A stretch of 64,000 nucleotides of DNA from Sphingomonas sp. (GCA_019635535.1 JAHBZH010000001.1:1764995-1828994), one strand, 5' to 3'; shown: positions 6,532 to 17,900, counted from the stretch's first letter. Numbers and translations are program-made. Notes: generated from the sequence alone by a model not told the origin.

Positions 6532-7599
6532 CTACCTAACCGCTGCTGCCTTAACTGAACTCACCTCGATAGCTCGAATATGGGCCAAAAGCTGACGCCC
6601 GATCAACTCAGTATAAGCTGGCGGGATAGCTTCATTGATCTCACCCTTGGTCATCCAATCGATTCCCATGGCGTCCCTCGCGGCTGCCAACCGGCAGTTC
6701 CCCCCTCCGGTGACCTGAACGAAATCCGTCCATTCGTTGGTCTTACCGAAATGCGACTTGCGCTTGTCGAAGGTATGAACCTTGGGGTGTTTTTTGTGCG
6801 GCGGAGCGACAATCGAAAAGTTCGCTTCAAACAGACGATGCCGGATCACCCTAAGCCCCGGGAACATTGTGCCGCACAACACAACCGGGTTAAGCAACGG
6901 CGATCCTTCGACATTCTCGATGACATAAGGACGGCCGGAAGCGACCAGCATCTCCCGAACCGGTTCGATCAATCGCGGCCATTCGTGACCATTACCATTG
7001 CGCTTCGCCAAGTCCGAATAAGACTGACAAGGCGGTGAGGCGTGGATCGCATCAAAGGACGCGATGAATTCGGGATCGAGCTTCATCGCGTCGGCTCTGA
7101 TGAAGGGGAACGGGAAGCGAGGACGGTCCACTATGTCCACGCCCACGATGTCGAAACCGGCTCTGTGATAGCCGACGGCAGCACCCCCAGCGCAACAGAA
7201 CAAGTCCAACAATCTGGGCTTTCTCTCGGACTGCGAACTAGGTTCACGACTGAGGTGGGACCCCAGCTCCGTGACAGTTGCCTCGCCCCCATGGAATTCT
7301 GCCTTCATAGGCCGTGACTTTTGACGTGCAGACTCGTTAGGGTCAACCGTTCCGTGGAGGCGTTTGTCGCACTTCTGTGGATATCTCGTGGGCGTAGGTT
7401 CGTTCTGCATACAAGATGCTGTGTGCGACAGCGGGAAGCTCCGAATTAGATCGAGGGTCGAAATCACGTATCCGGGTGGGGATGCCACCCCCAGTTCCCA
7501 GTCCCGGACTGTATCTGTAGCCGCTCGAAACGAGGCTGCGATCTCTTCAAGAGTGAACCCGGCCTCGGCCCTGAGCTTTGCGAAATGCAATGTCTTCAT
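6532..7599 (-). CDS. DNA (cytosine-5)-methyltransferase with N-terminal HTH-like domain
   Basis: Transfers methyl from S-adenosylmethionine to C5 of cytosine. The C-terminal core carries motif I LLDLFCCAGGAAVGY (about 130-144), motif IV ASPPCQSYSD with catalytic Cys191, motif VI VIENVEG (226-232), motif VIII RHRLFEA (253-259), and a short target-recognition region before the IPPAYTELIG terminal motif. This compact layout is seen in phage-type Dcm enzymes. About 125 residues precede it. The first 45 (FAKLRAEAGFTLEEIAASFR, then TVRDWELGVASPP) look like an XRE-type helix-turn-helix, as in methyltransferases that repress their own promoter. ATG 7599 lies almost at the predicted transcription start, so the mRNA may be leaderless. 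G+C is visibly lower than in flanking genes. A later start (Met98) would remove the HTH. Confidence 0.9.
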   Translation of the reverse strand: MKTLHFAKLRAEAGFTLEEIAASFRAATDTVRDWELGVASPPGYVISTLDLIRSFPLSHTASCMQNEPTPTRYPQKCDKRLHGTVDPNESARQKSRPMKAEFHGGEATVTELGSHLSREPSSQSERKPRLLDLFCCAGGAAVGYHRAGFDIVGVDIVDRPRFPFPFIRADAMKLDPEFIASFDAIHASPPCQSYSDLAKRNGNGHEWPRLIEPVREMLVASGRPYVIENVEGSPLLNPVVLCGTMFPGLRVIRHRLFEANFSIVAPPHKKHPKVHTFDKRKSHFGKTNEWTDFVQVTGGGNCRLAAARDAMGIDWMTKGEINEAIPPAYTELIGRQLLAHIRAIEVSSVKAAAVR

Positions 7600-7606
7600 T
7601 TTTCAG

Positions 7607-7635
7607 ACGATAGCATAAGCGGACAAAGAGAACAA
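7607..7635 (-). promoter_or_regulatory. putative sigma70 promoter of the methyltransferase, predicted leaderless
   Basis: Reading the minus strand, TTGTTC (complement of 7630-7635) and TATCGT (complement of 7607-7612) are separated by 17 bp. Transcription would start near 7600, at or next to the ATG at 7599. No ribosome-binding site is visible. The pair of TTTGT boxes around the -35 could be operator half-sites for the enzyme's own HTH. Confidence 0.5.
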
Positions 7636-8035
7636 ATACGGAACTTTGAGCTGGCGGCCTAACCGACGCGCCTCTGAGTCGAACGAACCGGACAGGCTTC
7701 AAATGTAGGATTTCGTATGTCACCCTCGCTCCGTGCGAGTCTCGATGTTGCCTGTCCTGAGCCCGGCCGAAGGGTCCGTTTGGTTTTCCTCTTGCTCCCA
7801 CGTGCTCGCCATCCCGGAAGCGCCTGAAATATGTGCACGAGTGCGAACATTGGGAACATTCGCTGCCGTTCCCCTCCGCCGCGCCCCCTTGCGCCCCGCT
7901 TATGTCGGGGCCACATCGGGGCCGTGGGCGGCGCGGGGCCGCCCGATTAACGTTTAGGCCATTGTGCCGGTGTAGATTTCCGGTCAGGATATACGGCTGA
8001 ACCTGAAGGAGCGGGGCGAGGCCCCAAGAGACTGT
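7636..8035. other. intergenic region before clpX, right edge of the island
   Basis: No convincing gene is visible in these 400 bp. The left part is AT-richer and contains AATGTAGGATTTC (7702-7714), a 13-mer also present at 29902-29914. The phrase TGTCCTGAGCCCGGCCGAAGG (split here: TGTCCTGAGCCCGGC, CGAAGG; about 7752-7772) looks like a remnant of dispersed intergenic repeats. The right part returns to GC-rich composition. It must contain the clpX promoter, but I find no clear -35/-10 pair. Confidence 0.6.
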
Positions 8036-9301
8036 ATGACCAAGCTTTCCGGCGGCGATTCCAAGAGCACCCTCTATTGCTCGTTCTGCGGCAAGTCGCA
8101 GCATGAGGTGAGGAAGCTTATCGCCGGCCCCACCGTGTTCATCTGCGATGAATGCGTCGAGCTGTGCAACGACATCATCCGCGAGGAGACCAAGTCGGCG
8201 CTGGTGAAGACCCGCGACGGCGTCCCCACGCCGGCGGAGATCTGCAAGCATCTCGACGATTACGTGATCGGGCAGGACCGCGCCAAGCGCGTCCTCTCCG
8301 TCGCGGTCCACAATCACTACAAGCGGCTCGCCCATGGCGGGAAGACCGGCGAGGTCGAGCTGTCCAAGTCGAACATCCTGCTGGTCGGCCCGACCGGCTG
8401 CGGCAAGACCCTGCTCGCCCAGACGCTGGCGCGGTTGCTCGACGTGCCCTTCACCATGGCCGACGCCACCACCCTCACCGAGGCCGGCTATGTGGGTGAA
8501 GATGTCGAAAATATCATCCTGAAGCTCCTCCAGGCCAGCGACTACAATGTCGAGCGGGCGCAGCGCGGCATCGTCTATATCGACGAGATCGACAAGATCA
8601 GCCGCAAGTCGGACAATCCCTCGATCACCCGTGACGTGTCGGGCGAGGGCGTCCAGCAGGCGCTGCTCAAGATGATGGAGGGCACGGTCGCCTCCGTCCC
8701 GCCCCAGGGCGGGCGCAAGCATCCGCAGCAGGAGTTCCTGCAGGTCGACACGACCAATATCCTGTTCATCTGCGGCGGCGCCTTTGCCGGCCTGGAAAAG
8801 ATCATCGCGGACCGGCTGCAGGGCAAGTCGATCGGCTTCGGCGCCTATGTCGCCGCGCCCGAGGAGCGGCGTACCGGCGAGGTGCTTCGCCAGGGCGAGC
8901 CGGACGATCTGCTGAAATTCGGCCTGATCCCCGAATTCGTCGGCCGCCTGCCGGTGATCGCGACGCTCGAGGATCTCGACACCGAGGCGCTCGTCCAGAT
9001 CCTGCAGGAGCCGAAGAACGCGCTGGTCAAGCAGTACGGCAAGCTGTTCGACATGGAGGATGTGAAGCTCAGCTTCACCGACGAGGCGCTGGTCGCGGTC
9101 GCCAAGAAGGCGATCGAGCGCAAGACCGGCGCGCGCGGGCTGCGCTCGATCCTGGAGAATATCCTGCTCGACACCATGTTCGATCTGCCGTCGATGGACG
9201 GGGTCGATGAGGTGATGATCGACAAGGATGTCGTCGCCGGCACCAAGGAGCCGGTGCGCGTCTATGCGGCGAAAGAGGAGAAGGCTGGCGACGCGGCGTG
9301 A
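8036..9301 (+). CDS. clpX: ATP-dependent Clp protease ATP-binding subunit ClpX
   Basis: AAA+ unfoldase that recognises, unfolds and threads substrates into ClpP. The 421 residues contain the N-terminal zinc-binding domain ([11 protein letters not shown] and [10 protein letters not shown], about 16-45), Walker [11 protein letters not shown], Walker B IVYIDEID, the pore motif region GGAFAG and sensor II in KTGARGLRS. The length is normal for the family. The start ATG 8036 gives the expected [10 protein letters not shown] beginning. It is separated from clpP by the restriction-modification island, and its stop overlaps the start of the antiporter gene (GTGA). Confidence 0.97.
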   Translation: MTKLSGGDSKSTLYCSFCGKSQHEVRKLIAGPTVFICDECVELCNDIIREETKSALVKTRDGVPTPAEICKHLDDYVIGQDRAKRVLSVAVHNHYKRLAHGGKTGEVELSKSNILLVGPTGCGKTLLAQTLARLLDVPFTMADATTLTEAGYVGEDVENIILKLLQASDYNVERAQRGIVYIDEIDKISRKSDNPSITRDVSGEGVQQALLKMMEGTVASVPPQGGRKHPQQEFLQVDTTNILFICGGAFAGLEKIIADRLQGKSIGFGAYVAAPEERRTGEVLRQGEPDDLLKFGLIPEFVGRLPVIATLEDLDTEALVQILQEPKNALVKQYGKLFDMEDVKLSFTDEALVAVAKKAIERKTGARGLRSILENILLDTMFDLPSMDGVDEVMIDKDVVAGTKEPVRVYAAKEEKAGDAA

Positions 9302-10425
9302 CGGAAGAGGTCATCGTCCCGCCCGCCGTTAAGCGCCGCATCCTCGACCGCGCGATGCTGCCGCTCTGGTCGCTCGCCCTGCCGGCGCTGGGCCTGCTCG
9401 CTTTGGTCGGCAATATCGCCAAGCTCGGCACGCCGGGCGTGCTCGCGGCGAGCGCGATCCTGATCGGCTGCGTGCTCGCCGCCGTCCACCATGCCGAGGT
9501 GGTGGCGCACAAGGTCGGCGAACCGTTCGGCACGCTCGTCCTCGCCATCGCGGTCACGGTGATCGAGGTCTCGCTGATCGTCTCGCTGATGCTGTCCGAT
9601 TCCGGCGACGCCTCGACGCTGGCGCGCGACACGGTGTTCGCGGCGATCATGATCATCCTGAACGGCATCGTCGGCGTCTGCCTGCTGGTCGGCGGCGTGC
9701 GCCATCATGAGCAGCGCTTCATGCTGCGCGGGGTCAGCGCCGCTTTGTGCGTGCTCGCCGCCATGGCGGTGCTCAGCCTGGTGCTGCCCAATCATCTGAC
9801 GAGCGTGCCCGGCCCGGTCTTCTCGGCATCGCAGCTCGTCTTCGTCGCGATCGTCTCGCTGACCCTCTATGCCACCTTCGTGCTCGTGCAGACGGTGCGC
9901 CACCGCGACTATTTCCTGCCCGAGGGCGCGGGCGATCTGCCCGCCGACGCCCATGCCGAGCCGCCGATGCTGTCGCAGACCTGGATCGCCTTCGGCCTGC
10001 TGCTGGTCGCCCTGGTCGGCGTCGTGCTGCTCGCCAAGGCGCTGGCGCCGACGGTCGAGGCTGCGGTCGGCGCGGCCGGCCTGCCGCTGGCTTTCGTCGG
10101 CGTGGTGATCGCCGCGCTCGTGCTGGCGCCGGAAAGCCTCGCGGCGGTCAAGGCGGCGCGGCGCAACCGTCTCCAGACCAGTCTCAATCTCGCATTGGGT
10201 TCGGCGCTGGCGACGATCGGCCTCACCATCCCCACCGTCGCGATCGTCTCGCTGACGATGGGCTGGGACCTGCATCTCGGCATCGACAACAAGGGCTTGA
10301 CCCTGCTCGGTCTTTCCCTGTTCGTCTCGGTGATCTCGCTGGGAACCGGGCGCACGACCGTCCTCCAGGGCGTCGTCCACCTGATGATCTTCGCCGCTTA
10401 TCTGTTCGTGACGATCGTCCCCTGA
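9298..10425 (+). CDS. chaA: ChaA-type calcium/proton antiporter
   Basis: The 375-residue inner-membrane protein has about ten or eleven hydrophobic helices arranged as two repeats of the Ca2+/cation antiporter superfamily. Each repeat has an acidic helix: [20 protein letters not shown] in the first, and [17 protein letters not shown] with [17 protein letters not shown] in the second. An acidic/His linker ([18 protein letters not shown]) separates the halves. It would expel Ca2+, or Na+/K+ at alkaline pH, in exchange for protons. GTG 9298 overlaps the clpX stop by 4 nt, so it is co-transcribed with clpX. Its last 28 bp overlap the convergent gene. The exact ion specificity is inferred from family membership. 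Confidence 0.88.
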   Translation: MTEEVIVPPAVKRRILDRAMLPLWSLALPALGLLALVGNIAKLGTPGVLAASAILIGCVLAAVHHAEVVAHKVGEPFGTLVLAIAVTVIEVSLIVSLMLSDSGDASTLARDTVFAAIMIILNGIVGVCLLVGGVRHHEQRFMLRGVSAALCVLAAMAVLSLVLPNHLTSVPGPVFSASQLVFVAIVSLTLYATFVLVQTVRHRDYFLPEGAGDLPADAHAEPPMLSQTWIAFGLLLVALVGVVLLAKALAPTVEAAVGAAGLPLAFVGVVIAALVLAPESLAAVKAARRNRLQTSLNLALGSALATIGLTIPTVAIVSLTMGWDLHLGIDNKGLTLLGLSLFVSVISLGTGRTTVLQGVVHLMIFAAYLFVTIVP

Positions 10426-13400
10426 TCGGCCGGGTCCTGGTCCGCCGCATGGGCCAGGCCGATCCGGACGAACAAGGCATCGATGTCGAACGCATGGCGC
10501 CGCGCCGTGGCGAAATCCCGGGCCGCGCCATCCGCGTCACCGCTTTCCGCGCGGGCCAACGCGCGGCCATAATAAGCGTGGGCGGCATAAGGCTGATAGC
10601 GCAGTAACGTGTCGAAATCGCGGATCGCGGCCGACCAGCGCCGCAGCCGCAAATGGACGAGCGCCCGAGCCGATGACGCTTCCTCATGATCCGGCTCGGC
10701 CTCGAGGGCCTCGTTGCAATCGCGCAGCGCCCGCTCGATCGCGAGGTTCGCCCATGCCCGGATCCAGCAGCGCATGGCGAGCATGCGTACCGCACCGGCA
10801 TAGCGGCGCAGATGCGCGTCGGCGGCGGCAAGCGCCTCGTCCGTTCGGCCCATGAGCGCGAGCATGCGGGCGTGATCGACCGGCGCCTCCCCGCCGCTTG
10901 CCTCGGCGAGCACTCCCATCATGCCGAGCGCGGCATCATAGGCACGCGCGGCTTCCTCCGTGCGTCCGAAGCGGACGAGCAGATCGCCCTTCGTGATCGC
11001 GAACATGAAATTGCCGGGATCGCTCGCCAGTGCGGCGTCGATCGCTTCCAGCGCCTCGTCGCGGCGATCCTGGTGCGCCAGTATCCGCGCGCGGCGTGAA
11101 AGGGCATAAGCATGTCGCGGCTCTTCGCGGAGCATCACGTCGATATCGGCGAGCGCCTCGTCGAGCTGTCCGAGCTGTTCGCGAGAGTCGATCCGCAACC
11201 CGGTCGTGAACATATTGCCGGGATCGAGCTCCAGCGATCGCGTGAGGCTGGGTATCGCCGCTTCGGGCTGGTCGCGCCGTAAGTTCAGGAAGCCCAGTCC
11301 CTGATGGACGACGAAGTCCTCGTCGTTCAGCCGCTGGGCCGTGGTCAGCGCCCGCTCCGCCTCGTCGAGGCGGTTGAGGTGGATGAGCGCGATACCCCGA
11401 TTGGCGTGCGGCCTGGCCCAGTCGGGCTGCTGGCGGATCGCCTGATCGAAATCCGCCAGCGCTGCCTCCGTCCGTCCGGCGCCCATCTTCTCGTAGCCGG
11501 CATCGACCAGCCGCTCCGCCGACGCGTCCGGCTCGACCCGCGCCGGCGCGCTGGGCCGGGCGCCCACGCTGATCGGCGCGCGCAGATAGGCGGCATCGTT
11601 GCGTATCCGTTCGATCTCGGCCAGGTCGGCGCGGGCCTGGCTGGCGCTGACCTCGCGGGCGATACGCTGAAAGGTGGAGCGGGCGACAGCGCGGCCGCCG
11701 GCAAGCTCGATCCGGCGCGCGATGCGAACGCCGGCGACGATCCGGTCGAAGCTTTCGCCGTCGATCGAATAGCCGCGTCCGTCATTGGGCAGGATCATCG
11801 TCTCGGTACCGGCCAGATGATCCGGAATCGCGAACGTGAACGGCGCGTCGCGCCACGGCCCTTCGCGCCGGTCGAGATTGACGGTCCAGCTGATCGTGTC
11901 GTTGCCGAAGCGGTAACGGCGCGACAGGGCACCGGGCGCCGGCCGGAAAGTCAGTCGCGCGCGGGCCTCCACGATCACGGTGAAGCTGCCGGCCTCCTCG
12001 TCATCGCGCAGGTCGACCGATACGATCTCGACATCCTGGCCCGGCAGGTCGCCTTCGTTCTCGCGATAATGGCGCAGAAACGCCTCCCGGCCGATCTGCG
12101 ACAATGCGGCGCGCATCGCGGTCGCGGAATCGCCGCGGAAGAGCATTTCGAAGCGGGTCGGGGTCAGATCGTCGAAACCCTGCGATGCGTCATAGGTGAT
12201 GTTGGTTTCGACCAGCGCAAGCCGGGGTGGCGCATAGGCGATGGCCTGCAGCTCGGCGCCGGCCTCGCTGAGCGGCAGTCCCCACGCATAGGGCGCGGAC
12301 GCCAGGTCGTGAAGGTCGCGATCGCCGCTGCGCGTGCCGTCCAGCCAGTAGGTCGCGTCGCCGATCCGCGCGCGCACGATGACATGGTTGAACAGGATCA
12401 TCTGGGGGAGTCGCTCGTCCATTCCGTCGCCGGTGATGGTATTGACGAGCACCGCGTCGGCCTCGATGCCAAGGCCGTGCAACAGGGCGAGCAGCACCGC
12501 CGTCTTGCCCTTGCAATCGCCATAGCGGCGAATCCAGGTCTGGTCGGCAGTGGCGGGCAGATAATTGCCGTCGCCCAGCGTGACCGCGAAATAGCGCACC
12601 TCGTCCTGGACGAGGCGCAGCGCCGCCATAGCCCGCGCCGCCGGATCCTCGCTCGCGGCGGCGATCCGCTCGATCTCCGGCCGGAGCCGAGAATTGGGAG
12701 AGAGCTCCGCCGCGCGCGCATAATGGGGGGCGAGCTGGCTGCTGATCTCCGCCCAGTCGCGATAGCCGCTCACCTGCAGCAGCGCCGGCAGCATGAAGCG
12801 GGTCGGCGCCTGATCAGGAGGCTGATCGCCTTCGGCATCCATCAGGTCGAGAACGAGTTCGGTGCCGTGTCGCGTGCGCCGCGTCCGGGCCTGCTCCATC
12901 ATCCCGGTGGCGCGCCAGCGGATGTCGATGTCCGGTCCCCAGATCTGGCGGACATGGAAGCGCCGGACCGGAGCGCCATGGGCCATGGCGAACGCGTTCT
13001 CGCCCCTCAGGGGCAGTGCGCCGGGGTGGCGGCGCAGCGTGAACGCGACATGGAGCACGTCGCCGACAGTCAGGCCTTCCGCTTGCATCATGGCGGTCAG
13101 CACGCCGTCCAGCATGGCGGATTCCAGGTTGTTCTCGCGGCGCAGCACCGTGAATTCATGCCCTTCCGCGAGGAGGTCGATCACCGTGCCGCGGCGCAGG
13201 ATGTGCACTTTGTGGATGATGAGTTCGACATGATCGGGCTGCCAGGGCAGGCTGATATTTCCCAACGCCTGCAAACCCTGGCTGTTCTGAATTAGCACCG
13301 CCATTTCGGAATGATGCTCGTGGCGGTGCGCTTCGTATCGGCTCTGACTGGCGATCAACAGCGCCTGGAAGGGCCGGTCGGCGAGCGCTGGATTGGGATC

Positions 13401-13514
13401 GGGAATGGCAACGGTCTCGACCCAGTCGCCGGCGGGCGCGATGCGCGGCGTCGAATTGGCCACGGCTCTGTCGGCCAGGCACAAAAGCGCCAGAAAAACG
13501 AGCAATACCCGCAC
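10398..13514 (-). CDS. periplasmic DUF3857/transglutaminase-like protein with TPR repeats
   Basis: A 1038-residue exported protein; the signal peptide is MRVLLVFLALLCLADRAVA. GTG 13514 has GGGGGGA 5 nt upstream. Residues about 50-270 form a DUF3857-like beta domain. A transglutaminase-like papain fold follows, with the probable Cys-His-Asp triad in RYGDCKGKTAVLL, NHVIVRA and YWLDGT. After a second beta region (about 430-640), at least eight tetratricopeptide repeats run to the C-terminus (for example AIRQQPDWARPHANRGIALI and AIDAALASDPGNFMFAI). Such proteins are thought to be envelope proteins acting on or scaffolding other proteins; no substrate can be inferred. It converges on chaA with 28 bp of overlap. 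Confidence 0.82.
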   Translation of the reverse strand: MRVLLVFLALLCLADRAVANSTPRIAPAGDWVETVAIPDPNPALADRPFQALLIASQSRYEAHRHEHHSEMAVLIQNSQGLQALGNISLPWQPDHVELIIHKVHILRRGTVIDLLAEGHEFTVLRRENNLESAMLDGVLTAMMQAEGLTVGDVLHVAFTLRRHPGALPLRGENAFAMAHGAPVRRFHVRQIWGPDIDIRWRATGMMEQARTRRTRHGTELVLDLMDAEGDQPPDQAPTRFMLPALLQVSGYRDWAEISSQLAPHYARAAELSPNSRLRPEIERIAAASEDPAARAMAALRLVQDEVRYFAVTLGDGNYLPATADQTWIRRYGDCKGKTAVLLALLHGLGIEADAVLVNTITGDGMDERLPQMILFNHVIVRARIGDATYWLDGTRSGDRDLHDLASAPYAWGLPLSEAGAELQAIAYAPPRLALVETNITYDASQGFDDLTPTRFEMLFRGDSATAMRAALSQIGREAFLRHYRENEGDLPGQDVEIVSVDLRDDEEAGSFTVIVEARARLTFRPAPGALSRRYRFGNDTISWTVNLDRREGPWRDAPFTFAIPDHLAGTETMILPNDGRGYSIDGESFDRIVAGVRIARRIELAGGRAVARSTFQRIAREVSASQARADLAEIERIRNDAAYLRAPISVGARPSAPARVEPDASAERLVDAGYEKMGAGRTEAALADFDQAIRQQPDWARPHANRGIALIHLNRLDEAERALTTAQRLNDEDFVVHQGLGFLNLRRDQPEAAIPSLTRSLELDPGNMFTTGLRIDSREQLGQLDEALADIDVMLREEPRHAYALSRRARILAHQDRRDEALEAIDAALASDPGNFMFAITKGDLLVRFGRTEEAARAYDAALGMMGVLAEASGGEAPVDHARMLALMGRTDEALAAADAHLRRYAGAVRMLAMRCWIRAWANLAIERALRDCNEALEAEPDHEEASSARALVHLRLRRWSAAIRDFDTLLRYQPYAAHAYYGRALARAESGDADGAARDFATARRHAFDIDALFVRIGLAHAADQDPADQGTIVTNR

Positions 13515-13606
13515 GAATCCCCCCTTCGATTCGCGTCAGGATGCCAAAAACGGCGGCGAATTCAAATCTATCGCGCGACTGATCCGGCGTTAGCGTGCGC
13601 GAAGAT

Positions 13607-14380
13607 TTATTTGCCGCCGCGCGTGGCTTGCTGAACCGATGGCGACTGCTGCTGTGTCGCGCTTGGCGCGGCCCCGCCGGTCCACGGCGTCGTGGCCACA
13701 TTGTAGCGGTTGATTTCCTGCTGGGTGAGGCAGCGACGTGTTTCCCTATTCCTGCCGTCGGAAACGGCGCTGACCCGGTACATGACCTCGGTCAGCAGGT
13801 CGCGGGAAATCCCCATCCGGATCAGGAAGGCATTGTCTTCGCTGGCGAGCAGGGCGGATCGCTGCTCGATCTCGCCGATCAGGCCGATCGTATTCTCCTC
13901 GCCCTGCGCGACCTCGCTGCGGATCACGTCGCGGTTGCCGGTATGCGTGAACATGTGGACGATGAACTGTCCGCCATTGTCCACATAGCGGATGATCCCG
14001 CCCATGAAGAGGAAGTTGCAGGCCGAGAAGCAGGCCCAGCCGTTCGGGATGCGCGTGGGGATGCCGGATTCCCGGATCAACCTTCCGGCCTGGTTGCCGA
14101 CCTGGGCATTGCCGCCGGGCGAGCGCAGCCACAATTCTTCCGCCTCGGGATGAGCGTTGAGCGCGGCCTGAAGACGCGGCAGCAGGCCGTCGTCGATCGC
14201 CCCCTCCGCCAGCAGCACGTTGCGCCCGTTCACCTGCTGCGGCGTGAAGCGCATTTCCCGGTAATTCGACCAGTTCGGGTTCTGCGGACAGGTCGGGTTG
14301 TCCGGGTCGCGCTGCGCCATCGCCGCCTGCGACGTGGCGAGTGCGGCGAGGGCGAGTGCGGACGCGAACTTGCGGAACAT
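13607..14380 (-). CDS. secreted Clp-fold serine hydrolase-like protein (COG3904 type)
   Basis: The 257 residues begin with a signal peptide (MFRKFASALALAALATSQAA, cleavage near AMAQR). The body resembles a single ClpP/crotonase-fold domain. LWLRSPGGNAQVGNQAGRLI (about 84-103) matches the oxyanion-hole strand, ACFSACNFLFMGG (about 116-128) supplies the candidate nucleophile Ser, and FIVHMFTHTG supplies the candidate His. It would therefore act as a periplasmic peptidase or esterase, unlike cytosolic ClpP. The low-complexity C-terminus ATQQQSPSVQQATRGGK is probably disordered. It starts 5 nt after the stop of the upstream partner, so the two form an operon. Activity is unproven. Confidence 0.78.
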   Translation of the reverse strand: MFRKFASALALAALATSQAAMAQRDPDNPTCPQNPNWSNYREMRFTPQQVNGRNVLLAEGAIDDGLLPRLQAALNAHPEAEELWLRSPGGNAQVGNQAGRLIRESGIPTRIPNGWACFSACNFLFMGGIIRYVDNGGQFIVHMFTHTGNRDVIRSEVAQGEENTIGLIGEIEQRSALLASEDNAFLIRMGISRDLLTEVMYRVSAVSDGRNRETRRCLTQQEINRYNVATTPWTGGAAPSATQQQSPSVQQATRGGK

Positions 14381-14385
14381 TAGGA

Positions 14386-14901
14386 TCAGACGCGCACGTA
14401 GCGGGTCGATGGCGGGCGGCGGCACATGCGCTTGGGCGCACGCGTCTCCTCGCCATCGACGATGACGATGTCGGTGACGGTCATGCAATCGCCGCCGCCG
14501 GCCTCCTGCTCCTGCGCCGTGACGACCGACTGGCCGGTCACGCCGGGGCGCGTTTCGCTTTGCCAGGCCACGGTCGTGCCCACGCCGCCGCGGATCGCCT
14601 CGTCGGTCGCGTCCGCCGCCTTTTGCTGCTCGCACTGATCGAGAAGGGCTGCGATCGCTTCGCCCAGCATTTCCGCTATCGGAATGTTGTTGGCCAGCAT
14701 CCCGGCGACACCGCCCATGCGTCCGCCAAGGCCGCGGGCCATGCCGCCCAGCATGCCGCCGATGCCGCGGCCGCGCTGGCGCGCCTGGGCATTGGGCTGG
14801 CATTGGGCGCTTGACCCCTGGACAGCGAGAGCGGGTGCCGCCACCGGTATCGTCACCGACGCAAAGGCCAGCGGCACAGCGATAATCAAGGCGCGAAACA
14901 T
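14386..14901 (-). CDS. exported glycine-zipper-like protein of unknown function
   Basis: The 171-residue product has a signal peptide (MFRALIIAVPLAFASVTIPV with a cleavable AxA region). Next is a glycine-rich stretch GIGGMLGGMARGLGGRMGGV (about 47-66), a possible membrane-inserting glycine zipper of the 17-kDa surface-antigen type. A globular tail with two Cys follows (DCMTVTDIVIVDGEETRAPK, then MCRRPP). ATG 14901 is preferred over ATG 14931 because GGGGGAG lies 8 nt upstream and the signal peptide begins there. It is transcribed ahead of the Clp-fold hydrolase gene, suggesting the two work together in the envelope. Function unknown. Confidence 0.68.
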   Translation of the reverse strand: MFRALIIAVPLAFASVTIPVAAPALAVQGSSAQCQPNAQARQRGRGIGGMLGGMARGLGGRMGGVAGMLANNIPIAEMLGEAIAALLDQCEQQKAADATDEAIRGGVGTTVAWQSETRPGVTGQSVVTAQEQEAGGGDCMTVTDIVIVDGEETRAPKRMCRRPPSTRYVRV

Positions 14902-15002
14902 CGGCCAAACTCCCCCATCACCAAGAAGCATAAAATTCTAGACCCCGGCCCAAGGGGGGTCAATCGCAAAGCGCCCCTTTCGCCCACGTTAACGCGGCTT
15001 CA

Positions 15003-15030
15003 TTGATGCCGCGCTATAAGACGCCCATAT
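15003..15030 (+). promoter_or_regulatory. putative sigma32-like promoter of lon
   Basis: TTGATG (15003-15008) and GCCCATAT (15023-15030) are 14 bp apart. The -10 matches seven of eight positions of the heat-shock consensus CCCCATNT, and the -35 keeps the TTGA core. The start codon is 45 bp further on. Lon is a classic heat-shock gene. Confidence 0.55.
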
Positions 15031-15074
15031 AGGCGCGAACGACCGGGTCCGATGACCCGGCTTTTGGAGCTTGC

Positions 15075-17483
<2,409 letters not shown>

Positions 17484-17487
17484 TCGC

Positions 17488-17528
17488 GCGCCGCTTCGCG
17501 ATTGTGTCCCGAAGCGGCGCTTTTCTTT
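17488..17528 (+). terminator. intrinsic terminator of lon
   Basis: GCGCCGCTTCG (17488-17498) and CGAAGCGGCGC (17510-17520) form a perfect 11-bp stem with an 11-nt loop, followed directly by TTTTCTTT. It begins 5 nt after the lon stop. This is the clearest Rho-independent terminator in the window. Confidence 0.9.
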
Positions 17529-17547
17529 GCGGCGGCGCCTCTTTTCT

Positions 17548-17575
17548 TTGACTCGCGCCCGCCCCGTGGCATTAA
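17548..17575 (+). promoter_or_regulatory. putative sigma70 promoter of the HU gene
   Basis: TTGACT (17548-17553) and CATTAA (17570-17575) are separated by 16 bp, between the lon terminator and the HU gene, leaving a leader of about 40 nt. Confidence 0.55.
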
Positions 17576-17624
17576 CTCCCGAGGCGCGCCGCGCCGCGAG
17601 TCATCGAAAAACAGGGGTTCGGGA

Positions 17625-17900
17625 ATGAACAAGCAGGACCTGATCGGCCATGTGGCGGAGCTGACCGGCCTTGGCCGGGGGGATGCGTCGCGCGCGGTCG
17701 AGAGTGTGTTCGACACGATCACGCGGGCGCTGCAGCGCGGTGACGAGGTGCGCCTGGTGGGCTTCGGCACCTTTTCCTGCTCGCGCCGCAAGGCTTCCAC
17801 GGGGCGCAATCCGCGCACCGGCGAGCCGATGCAGATCAAGGAATCGACCCAGCCCAAATTCAAGCCCGGCAAGGGCCTGAAGGATGCCGTCAACGGCTGA
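17625..17900 (+). CDS. hupB: HU-family DNA-binding protein
   Basis: The 91-residue nucleoid protein begins MNKQDLIGHVAELTGLGRGD. It carries the beta-arm signature GFGTFSCSRRKASTGRNPRT with the DNA-intercalating proline in GRNPRTGEP and a basic C-terminal IKESTQPKFKPGKGLKDAV. It bends and compacts DNA as a dimer. ATG 17625 follows an AGGGG motif. An in-frame upstream extension would start inside the lon terminator and is rejected. The gene has its own promoter and no partner gene downstream; a tRNA follows after about 80 bp. Confidence 0.97.
   Translation: MNKQDLIGHVAELTGLGRGDASRAVESVFDTITRALQRGDEVRLVGFGTFSCSRRKASTGRNPRTGEPMQIKESTQPKFKPGKGLKDAVNG

Noticed and set aside
7659..7957. Short frames on both strands before clpX
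   Set aside because: They lie in repeat-like sequence, lack ribosome-binding sites and give no recognisable protein.
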